10,718 bases of DNA from Chlamydia trachomatis (lineage in GTDB: Bacteria > Chlamydiota > Chlamydiia > Chlamydiales > 2-12-FULL-49-11), in the NCBI GenBank assembly GCA_945877885.1, contig CAMCSI010000031.1, positions 1 to 10,718 on the forward strand, written 5' to 3'. How positions within the stretch are numbered: position 1 is the stretch's first letter; each line of letters begins with the position of its first letter. Position numbers and translations under genes: made by a program. This document shows positions 1-6,229 of the stretch, piece after piece. The notes under the pieces are model-generated. The model was given only the letters and a program-made list of their open reading frames with translations. It was not told where the DNA came from and did not search any database.

Positions 1-1491
1 GTGATAAAGAGGGATCAAGGGCATTTCGTTTAAAAGGATACTTTCAGCCTCTACTAAACTTTCTATTCGTTGCATAGGTTTTGTAGAAAGATAGCTATCT
101 TCTAACGCCTTTATGTACTCTTGACTTTCCCATCCAGTATTGTTTGAGCCATTGCTTTTGGTTTTGAAAACATCTAAAAAGCTAATAGGATCACGATACT
201 CTGCAGACCATCCTCCTAAAGCTAGTTGATAGTCTTTATTATGAATCCTTATAATGTAGTCCTTTAAATTAACAGGCTCTAATTCTATATGAATATTAAG
301 GGTTTTGCGAAGACTATCTTGTACAGCAAGGGCGATTTTATGTTTTCTCTCTTTTTCAGGGTAGATGAGCTTTAAAATAGGTAAAGCATTTTTTGTGGTT
401 CCAAGCTCTAGTAAGGATTGATCCAAAAAGTGTTGAGCTTTTAAGACATCCCCATCTTCAATATAGACAGTTTTATTTACGAGCATGGAAGGAGGGACAA
501 AGCTTGTAGCAATTTCTGCCGTAAAATCCAAAACATAATCGACAAGATCTTTTCGGTTGATACCAAAAGCTAGACTATTTCTGAATAATTTATTGTTTAA
601 TGGATAAATTTCAGTATTCAATCTAATTAAATAAGTGGCATTTAAACACTTTCTATTTAACAATTTACTCTTGGTATTAGCAGCAATTTTATCCATTGGG
701 ATATGAGAGTAAGGGGCCCCTATCCAATGTAATTGATGAGATTTAAATAACTTAAAAGCAGTTTTAGGATTTACCATTACCATAGTTAATTGCTCTGTTT
801 TTACCGACTCTTTATCCCAATAATAGAGATTTTTTTTCGCTAAAATCCTTTTACCCTGTTCCCAAGAATGAATTTTAAATGGACCGTTACATATATAGTC
901 TGCCTCATTGTTAATCCAAATTAATTCTCCATGTTCCATAGAGTTATGAATAGGGAAAAAGTTTGGAAGAGATAATAACTCTGTAAAATAGGGGGTAGGC
1001 CTTTCTAGCTCTATCACTAAGGAATAATCATCACTTGCATATACCCCAAGGCTTTCTGGATCCATCGTCCCATTTTTTATCGCCTCTGCATTTTTTATGG
1101 GGAAGAATAAAGCCGCATTTGGAGAGGGATTTTCAGCGCTTAAAGAGCTTTTCCAAGCATTAACGAAGTGATGAGAGGTGAGTGGATCGCCATTTGACCA
1201 GAAGGTCTTTTTTAACGTGATTACATAGGTTTTTTGATCTGTAGAAAGAAAGCAGATCTCTGCAATAGCTTTTGCATTTGTACCAGATCGATCTATCCTG
1301 AAAAGACCCTCATTAAACGTTCGAATAAGATTTACATCCCTAAACACACAAGCCCTTCGGGGATCAAGAGTCATGGGCGCAGCTTGAATATTTATGCAGA
1401 TCCGCTTTTTATACGGAGAGCACGATGTTAAGAGTAAAGGTGTAACCAGCAGTAGAAAATAGGTAAGGTTTTTTAATCGTCGAAAGTTCAT
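1..1491 (-). CDS. oppA: OppA-like peptide-binding lipoprotein, second tandem copy (3' end outside the window)
   Basis: This is the substrate-binding lipoprotein of an oligopeptide ABC importer (SBP_bac_5 family). The frame is open from the ATG at 1491 to the first base of the window, giving 497 residues; by comparison with the neighbouring copy only about 30 C-terminal residues are missing. The N-terminus is a lipoprotein signal: basic MNFRRLK, a hydrophobic stretch, then lipobox LTSC with Cys24 as the expected lipidated residue. The protein aligns without large gaps to the upstream paralogue, about half identical by eye, sharing INIQ near the mature N-terminus, PNAAL-FPIKNA and ISFLDVFKT. 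It lies 39 bp downstream of that paralogue on the same strand, so the two are probably co-transcribed. The ribosome-binding site is weak (AAGGTG about 17 nt upstream), and a GTG directly before the ATG is an alternative start. At the position of the OppA aspartate that binds the peptide N-terminus this copy has Glu431 (motif AEYRDP). The family call is firm; the ligand is unknown. Confidence 0.9.
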   Translation of the reverse strand, partial: MNFRRLKNLTYFLLLVTPLLLTSCSPYKKRICINIQAAPMTLDPRRACVFRDVNLIRTFNEGLFRIDRSGTNAKAIAEICFLSTDQKTYVITLKKTFWSNGDPLTSHHFVNAWKSSLSAENPSPNAALFFPIKNAEAIKNGTMDPESLGVYASDDYSLVIELERPTPYFTELLSLPNFFPIHNSMEHGELIWINNEADYICNGPFKIHSWEQGKRILAKKNLYYWDKESVKTEQLTMVMVNPKTAFKLFKSHQLHWIGAPYSHIPMDKIAANTKSKLLNRKCLNATYLIRLNTEIYPLNNKLFRNSLAFGINRKDLVDYVLDFTAEIATSFVPPSMLVNKTVYIEDGDVLKAQHFLDQSLLELGTTKNALPILKLIYPEKERKHKIALAVQDSLRKTLNIHIELEPVNLKDYIIRIHNKDYQLALGGWSAEYRDPISFLDVFKTKSNGSNNTGWESQEYIKALEDSYLSTKPMQRIESLVEAESILLNEMPLIPLYH

Positions 1492-1530
1492 CACATCAAT
1501 ACTATTACACCTTAGGTAAGAGGAATACGC

Positions 1531-3129
1531 TTACTTATTGAAATAGGCATATTTAAAATCAATTTCACCACATTGAGTTAAAATAACGTCTTTTAATAAG
1601 GCATCTTGCACATGTAGCATTGTGAAATGGTACACAGGGATTACAGGCATATCATCCATTAAGATCTGCTCAGCTTTTGCAAGACCTGATTTTCGTTTGT
1701 CAAAATCCATAAATTTGTAGGTATCTTCAATGGCAGAAATATAGTCAGGGCTTTCCCAACCAGTATTATTTGTTCCACTAGAACGTGTTTTAAACACATC
1801 CAAAAAGCTTATTGGATCATTAAAATCAGCGCCCCATCTTCCGCAAGCGAGTTGATAATCACCTTTCCCTATTTTATCAATATAAACTTTTGATTCAACT
1901 GGATCTAAGATAACTTTTATCCCCAATATTTTTCTCCAATTGTCTTGAATAGCGGTGGCTACTTTTTCATTATTCTCTGTGCAAGCATAGGTTAGCTTAA
2001 GTAGGGGTAGTGTTTCTTTAGTTAAATTCATTTGTTTCAATGCACTAACTAAAAGTTCCACTGCCTTTTTTTCATCATTATCAGTAAAATACGGCTTTTC
2101 TTGAATTCCCATTGAAATAGGAACAATACCGGTAGCAACTGTTGCTTCCCCTTGTAAAACGTGCTGGGTAATATCATTACGATTTATGGCAAATGCTAAG
2201 CTGTGTCTAAAATCTTTGTTATTAAGTGGAGTAAAATTGGTATTTGTGCGAATCCAATTTGTAGCAAGAAAGGGGTTCTTTTGAAGAGTTTTATTCGCTT
2301 TTAGCATTTCAAGAGCCTCTGGAGGAAGGTTTGAGTAAGGTGCTCCAACCCATGATAGCTCGCCATTTTGTTGCATGCTAAAGGCGGTCACTGGATCAAC
2401 CATCACCATGGTCATGTTTTCGATTTTTACTTGATCCCTATCCCAATAGTGTTCATTTCTTACCGCTAAAATTTCATTTTTATGCTTCCAATCAACCATT
2501 TTAAATGGACCAGAGCAAACATAATGTTCTGCACTGAGTGACCAATCTGAATGAGCTTGATCGACAAATTCGTTTAATGGAAAATAGATGGGTAATGTGA
2601 GCAAGTCAATAAAAAAAGGAACAGGCCTTTCAAGCTCTACCACCAATGTTAAATCCCCATCTGCGTGCACCCCAAGCATACTTGCTGGTAAAGCACCCTC
2701 TTTAATTTCTTTTGCATTTTTTATAGGGAATAATAAAGCGGCATTTGGCGCTGGGAAATTTTTATTTAGTGCAGATTTCCAAGAATAGATAAAATCATGC
2801 GCTGAAAGGGCTACCCCATTTGACCACTTTGCCTTTTTAAGTTTAAAAACGTATGTTTTCATATCATTAGATACGGTATAACTTTCAGCAATTGCAGGAG
2901 CGGCTTTTCCCTCTTTACCTGTGCGGAATAAACCATCATTAAAGGATCGGATCGTGTTGTAATCAAACATTAGCCTTGCCTTTCTATGATCTAAAGTAGA
3001 TGGCTCTTCTTGAATATTAATGGTGACTTTAGAAGAGGAAGAGCTTTTTTTGTCACTTACATCTTTACTGCAAGATAGAAGGGTTAGAAATAACGAGACA
3101 AATAAATAGTTGAACAACTTTGTTTTCAT
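1531..3129 (-). CDS. oppA: OppA-like oligopeptide-binding lipoprotein, first tandem copy
   Basis: This is a 532-residue periplasmic substrate-binding protein of an oligopeptide ABC transporter, close to the usual OppA length (about 540). A signal peptide with lipobox LLSC puts the lipidated residue at Cys20; a Ser/Lys-rich linker (residues 21-34) follows, then the SBP_bac_5 fold begins near VTINIQ. Family signatures include KWSNG near 101-105, SGPFK at 206-210, AFAINR at 312-317 and RWGADFNDP at 431-439. Asp435 lies where E. coli OppA has the aspartate that salt-bridges the peptide's free amino group. The start is supported by AAGGGA five to six bases before the ATG and by the signal peptide. 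No opp permease or ATPase genes are in the window. In Chlamydia, OppA paralogues are multiple and at least one has been reported to bind murein tripeptide; whether this one binds general peptides or murein peptides cannot be read from sequence. Confidence 0.93.
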   Translation of the reverse strand: MKTKLFNYLFVSLFLTLLSCSKDVSDKKSSSSSKVTINIQEEPSTLDHRKARLMFDYNTIRSFNDGLFRTGKEGKAAPAIAESYTVSNDMKTYVFKLKKAKWSNGVALSAHDFIYSWKSALNKNFPAPNAALLFPIKNAKEIKEGALPASMLGVHADGDLTLVVELERPVPFFIDLLTLPIYFPLNEFVDQAHSDWSLSAEHYVCSGPFKMVDWKHKNEILAVRNEHYWDRDQVKIENMTMVMVDPVTAFSMQQNGELSWVGAPYSNLPPEALEMLKANKTLQKNPFLATNWIRTNTNFTPLNNKDFRHSLAFAINRNDITQHVLQGEATVATGIVPISMGIQEKPYFTDNDEKKAVELLVSALKQMNLTKETLPLLKLTYACTENNEKVATAIQDNWRKILGIKVILDPVESKVYIDKIGKGDYQLACGRWGADFNDPISFLDVFKTRSSGTNNTGWESPDYISAIEDTYKFMDFDKRKSGLAKAEQILMDDMPVIPVYHFTMLHVQDALLKDVILTQCGEIDFKYAYFNK

Positions 3130-3156
3130 GAAAATCCCTTTTGAATGTGTTTTAGT

Positions 3157-3184
3157 ATTATACAGAGTGTAAATTATAGATCAA
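3157..3184 (-). promoter_or_regulatory. Candidate sigma70-type promoter for the oppA pair
   Basis: On the minus strand TTGATC (3179-3184) and TATAAT (3157-3162) are separated by 16 bp. The predicted start near 3150 leaves a leader of about 20 nt containing the ribosome-binding site AAGGGA (3135-3140) before the oppA ATG at 3129. A second TATAAT (3173-3178) lies in the spacer but has no good -35 element. Prediction from consensus only. Confidence 0.5.
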
Positions 3185-3202
3185 GAAATAATGAGAAAAA
3201 TA

Positions 3203-3231
3203 TTGATAAATTCAATAAAAACTAATATATT
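3203..3231 (+). promoter_or_regulatory. Candidate sigma70-type promoter for nlpC
   Basis: TTGATA (3203-3208) and TATATT (3226-3231) are separated by 17 bp on the plus strand. The predicted transcript would start near 3238, only about 11 nt before the nlpC ATG and right at its ribosome-binding site AAGAGG, so the leader would be very short. The region is so AT-rich that a chance match is possible. Confidence 0.4.
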
Positions 3232-3248
3232 TTGACAAAAGAGGCTAA

Positions 3249-3923
3249 ATGTTTAGAACAGCTGTTTTCACCCCATTATTTAATGTACCAGATTTTTTGC
3301 ATCGTTTAGAACATGCCCAGGTAGATGAAACATTTCACATGCGCATCCTAGAAACAATTATTTTCCCAAAACGTGAAATAGTTATCTGCGATGAAAGCCA
3401 GGGGGTTACAGAAGTGTATTGCCCTGATTATTTGAGTCCTTTACCTTTATATACTCTTACCACTTTTTTAGAAGATGGCAGCGCAGATGAAAAGCCGCCT
3501 ATTGCCCCCTTAACTCAAATTATTCAAAGATTAATGAATTTTCCAAAAATGCCCTACTTACTAGGTGGAAACATTACCGAAAAGATAAACCTAAATCTTC
3601 CATTAGGATCTATCCCTTTTTATAGTAGAAATACAAATCTTTACGGCATTGATTGCTCTGGACTTTTATATTTTGTTACCGGTGGGCATACGCCAAGAAA
3701 TACGAAAGAGTTGATGGAGTTTGGAGAAGTAGTAGAGGATCTTTGCCCGCTTGATTTAATTGTCTTTAAAGGACATGTTTTGATCTATTTAGGGGATGGG
3801 TTGGTGATTGAATCAAGAGAAATTGATGGGGTAATAATTTCCAAGTGGGATAGACGTAAAGAGTTGATTACTAAGCCCTACCGCTTTATTCGTTTTCATC
3901 CTGAAACCTGCGTAGGAAGATAA
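3249..3923 (+). CDS. nlpC: NlpC/P60-family cysteine peptidase, probably acting on peptidoglycan peptides
   Basis: The 224-residue protein has an NlpC/P60 peptidase domain in its second half. The nucleophile motif DCSG is at 135-138 (Cys136) and the general base in GHV is His176. NlpC/P60 enzymes cut murein stem peptides, typically between gamma-D-Glu and the diamino acid. Residues 1-100 form an N-terminal region that may be SH3-like, as in related recycling enzymes; that part is inference. There is no signal peptide or membrane segment, so the enzyme should be cytoplasmic, which fits recycling of imported peptides rather than wall remodelling. Two oddities: PYLLGG (102-107) is 27 residues before DCSG, where the family usually has only a few residues, and the third catalytic position, 12 residues after the His, is Glu188 instead of His, Asn or Gln. 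The start is supported by AAAGAGG four bases before the ATG. The gene is divergent from the oppA pair and its 3' end overlaps yacP by 38 bp. Confidence 0.88.
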   Translation: MFRTAVFTPLFNVPDFLHRLEHAQVDETFHMRILETIIFPKREIVICDESQGVTEVYCPDYLSPLPLYTLTTFLEDGSADEKPPIAPLTQIIQRLMNFPKMPYLLGGNITEKINLNLPLGSIPFYSRNTNLYGIDCSGLLYFVTGGHTPRNTKELMEFGEVVEDLCPLDLIVFKGHVLIYLGDGLVIESREIDGVIISKWDRRKELITKPYRFIRFHPETCVGR

Positions 3924-4368
3924 TTAATAGTCGATCAATTTGAGAGGTGGACTCTTTAACAGGTTTTTTATTTTTTGAGCAAACTTTGTTTTTCTTTTGC
4001 AGTAATGAAAAAAAGGCAGCAGACCCTATTACATTTGCCTCTAGCTCTTTTACTTTTTGAATGAGCGCTCTATCAGAGGTGACAATGGTATAATTTTTGG
4101 GCTGTTTGATTGCGTAGAGCTTTTCCACGATTAAATCATCGGCTTCAAGGGCAGATGGGGCATAGACGATGGTTAGAGGCGGGGCTTCATTACTGTGGGC
4201 ATAGCTTGTTTCATGATGAATGGGCATATCAAAAATCATCTCCCCTTCAAGATTTGCCTTTTTCATGAGGGTGGAAATTAGCCCTACAAAATTTTGTCTA
4301 TTTTCGACGGAAGGATTTTTTTCAGACAATTGAAAAAATAGATTATAACCGTCTATGATATAGTACAC
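3886..4368 (-). CDS. yacP: YacP-like NYN-domain protein, predicted ribonuclease (Rae1/YacP family)
   Basis: This is a 160-residue single-domain protein of the NYN/PIN-like nuclease group. The family's acidic residues are visible: IIDGYN at the N-terminus (Asp6, Asn9), Asp47 in MIFD, EADD at 75-78 and TSDR at 97-100 (Asp99). B. subtilis YacP/Rae1 is a ribosome-associated mRNA endonuclease; a matching role here is inferred from family membership only. A Lys-rich stretch (about 125-137) leads to an amphipathic tail. The start must be the GTG at 4368, because the DGYN motif begins five codons later and the first internal ATG is past residue 40. It overlaps the end of rdgB by 16 bp in another frame, implying translational coupling. 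Its last 38 bp overlap the 3' end of the convergent nlpC. Confidence 0.82.
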   Translation of the reverse strand: MYYIIDGYNLFFQLSEKNPSVENRQNFVGLISTLMKKANLEGEMIFDMPIHHETSYAHSNEAPPLTIVYAPSALEADDLIVEKLYAIKQPKNYTIVTSDRALIQKVKELEANVIGSAAFFSLLQKKNKVCSKNKKPVKESTSQIDRLLIIFLRRFQDENE

Positions 4369-4964
4369 TGAAACTCTGCTTCTAAAGTAAGTTTAAGTTT
4401 TTCAAACGCCCTTCTCCTATGCGAGATCTTTAGTTTAATATCATCTGTAATTTCAGCAAATGTATGATTGTAATCGTGTTTTAAAAAAATAGAGTCGTAA
4501 CCAAAACCTCCGGCACCTTTGCTAGCCTCAACAACTCTTCCTTCGCAAATACCCGACACTATTTTGATAATTTTATCGGGCCTTGTTAAGCATAGGGTGC
4601 AATTGTAATAGGCATTTCTTTTATCTCCGGTTAAATCTTCCATATCAGATAAAAGTTTTTCTTGGTTGTCTTTAGCTGTTGCATTAGCTCCTGCATACCT
4701 TCTGCTAAAAATTCCTGGAGCTCCATTTAATGCTGGAACGACCAATCCTGAGTCATCAGCAAGGGTTAACATACCGGTAAATTTTGCAGCACTTACTGCT
4801 TTTAATTCAGCATTTCCTTCAAATGTTTCAGCTACTTCTTCAGGGGGGGTGTAGTCTTTAAAGTCTCGAAGTGTGTAAAGATCAATTTTTTGAAAAACCC
4901 CTTTTAGGATCGCTTTTAATTCTAAAATTTTATGTAAGTTTGCTGTCGCCAACAGTAGTTTCAT
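4353..4964 (-). CDS. rdgB: RdgB/HAM1 non-canonical purine NTP pyrophosphatase
   Basis: This enzyme hydrolyses ITP, dITP and XTP to monophosphates plus pyrophosphate, keeping deaminated purines out of DNA and RNA in the cytoplasm. At 203 residues it has the usual family length. Conserved blocks are clear: LATANLHKILEL at 5-16 (substrate-binding Asn and Lys), the ADDSGL block at 69-74 with the metal/catalytic Asp70-Asp71, GAPGIFSRRYAG at 81-92, GFGYDSIF at 153-160, and SHRRRAF at 181-187 for base recognition. The start is the ATG at 4964, preceded by AGGTG four to five bases upstream. A strong hairpin terminator sits just before this ribosome-binding site, separating rdgB from tyrP, so its mRNA must come from read-through or from a promoter inside the tyrP 3' end; I see no clear one. 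yacP follows with a 16-bp overlap. Confidence 0.95.
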   Translation of the reverse strand: MKLLLATANLHKILELKAILKGVFQKIDLYTLRDFKDYTPPEEVAETFEGNAELKAVSAAKFTGMLTLADDSGLVVPALNGAPGIFSRRYAGANATAKDNQEKLLSDMEDLTGDKRNAYYNCTLCLTRPDKIIKIVSGICEGRVVEASKGAGGFGYDSIFLKHDYNHTFAEITDDIKLKISHRRRAFEKLKLTLEAEFQCTIS

Positions 4965-4974
4965 ATTTCACCTA

Positions 4975-5007
4975 TTAAAAAGAGGATACTTTGTATCCTC
5001 TTTTTAA
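4975..5007 (-). terminator. Rho-independent terminator after tyrP (symmetric hairpin)
   Basis: This is a perfect inverted repeat: 15-nt arms TTAAAAAGAGGATAC and GTATCCTCTTTTTAA around a 3-nt loop. Read on the minus strand, the stem ends in a run of five T, as expected for an intrinsic terminator of the nqrA-thyX-tyrP transcript. It overlaps the tyrP stop codon (5004-5006) and ends just before the rdgB ribosome-binding site. The sequence is symmetric enough to work in either direction. Confidence 0.85.
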
Positions 5008-6221
5008 GGTAGTGGAAAAATTTCTATACCCATATGATGAAGTATTTGAGAGGCGATAATGAATAAGGAAAAAAAGGTTATGACAAGCAAGGTCCATTTT
5101 CCGCCAAAAAGCTGATATACCGACCATCTATTTTCAAGATATCTTCCTTTATAAACCATAAATACTGGGAAAATCCCAAATAAAATCACTGCAATGATCC
5201 CACCAAAGTTTAAGGCTTTAAAAAAGATGGAAGGGTAAGTTTGAGCAATAATGAGAGGTGGAATAAAGGTTAGTAAGATGATCCCAATAGGGGTACGCCT
5301 GGAAGAGCTAATCTTAAAGCCATCAGATAAAAAATGTGCAACACTTATCGACTGAGCTAAAAAAGAGGTTAAAATTGCTGAAAAGGCAAGGGTGGAGGCT
5401 GCTACCTTTAGCCCTGGATAGATCAGTTCCATAGTTTTTGCAGCATCAAAACCACTAAAGTAGCTGGATTTAACGCTTATATCACCTGATACCGGGATTG
5501 ATCCTAAGGTGATAAAAAGCCATAGAAGGTAAATGGTTAATGTCATCAAAGAGCCTAGAAAGATGGATCGTTTAACTCTTGCAATATCTCCAGATAAGTA
5601 GTTTGTGATGGTGGGGATCATATTATGAAATCCAAAGGAAATCACTAAAATGGGTAGTGGGAAAAATGTATAGTAAAGGTTTGTATAGGTAAGATTTTTA
5701 CTCTCGATTAAATGAACACTGAAAACGATAAAGGCAAAAAATGCAGCAACTTTTATCACCATTAATGCTCTATTAAGTAGATCTACCGGTTTTGTCCCTA
5801 AATAGACGATCCAACCAAACACTAAGACAAAAAAAGTACTGCCAACCCACGGTTTTACATTTCCTTGATAAATAGCCTCTAGTAAAGAAGAAGCGTGAAT
5901 ACCGCTATCTGAGATATAGGCAACAAGTAAGGAATAAAAAAGAGATAAATAAAAGATATAGCATAAAGACTTAGCAAAATCTCCAAGTAATGATCCAATC
6001 ATCGTTGCAAAATTACTGTCATGCTTAAACCAACTGCCAGTTTCAACAAGCAATAGGGCTGTTGCTGTCATCAATCCCCATGCAAGGATGAACATAAACA
6101 TAGAAGGGATAAGTCCTGCAAATCCTGTAAGAATAGGAAGCCCTAACATGCCTGCTCCAACACAGCTACCTGTGATGAGCAAAGAGGCCCCAAATATACT
6201 GCCTGTAGGTTGCTTTTTCAT
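5004..6221 (-). CDS. tyrP: TyrP-like aromatic amino acid permease (HAAAP family)
   Basis: This is a 405-residue inner-membrane transporter of the hydroxy/aromatic amino acid permease family, which takes up tyrosine or tryptophan by proton symport. The sequence shows about 11 hydrophobic helices (roughly 8-30, 34-58, 85-103, 124-141, 152-171, 186-205, 219-241, 273-297, 311-331, 336-356, 377-395). The N-terminal TGSCVGAGMLGLP (17-29) is the family signature in the first, unwound helix, and SFGFHNMIPTITNYLSGD (195-212) is the second conserved block. The substrate cannot be resolved between Tyr and Trp. The ATG lies 8 nt after the thyX stop with no recognisable ribosome-binding site (TAATTTTT only), yet the next internal Met falls inside the signature motif, so this start is probably right and translation is probably coupled to thyX. 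It is the last gene of its cluster and ends in a terminator. Confidence 0.92.
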   Translation of the reverse strand: MKKQPTGSIFGASLLITGSCVGAGMLGLPILTGFAGLIPSMFMFILAWGLMTATALLLVETGSWFKHDSNFATMIGSLLGDFAKSLCYIFYLSLFYSLLVAYISDSGIHASSLLEAIYQGNVKPWVGSTFFVLVFGWIVYLGTKPVDLLNRALMVIKVAAFFAFIVFSVHLIESKNLTYTNLYYTFFPLPILVISFGFHNMIPTITNYLSGDIARVKRSIFLGSLMTLTIYLLWLFITLGSIPVSGDISVKSSYFSGFDAAKTMELIYPGLKVAASTLAFSAILTSFLAQSISVAHFLSDGFKISSSRRTPIGIILLTFIPPLIIAQTYPSIFFKALNFGGIIAVILFGIFPVFMVYKGRYLENRWSVYQLFGGKWTLLVITFFSLFIIASQILHHMGIEIFPLP

Positions 6222-6229
6222 AAAAATTA

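Noticed and set aside
1234..1431. Plus-strand open frame of 65 codons
   Set aside because: It lies wholly inside the minus-strand oppA copy, which has clear family similarity; the predicted peptide resembles nothing known to me.
1507..1535. Short inverted repeat (GTAAG...CTTAC) between the two oppA genes
   Set aside because: On the transcribed minus strand the stem is only about 5 bp with an inner mismatch and no U-run, so it is not a credible terminator; the two genes are more likely co-transcribed.
3232..3237. Perfect TTGACA upstream of nlpC as a -35 element
   Set aside because: A matching -10 would fall inside the nlpC coding region, downstream of the well-supported ATG and ribosome-binding site.
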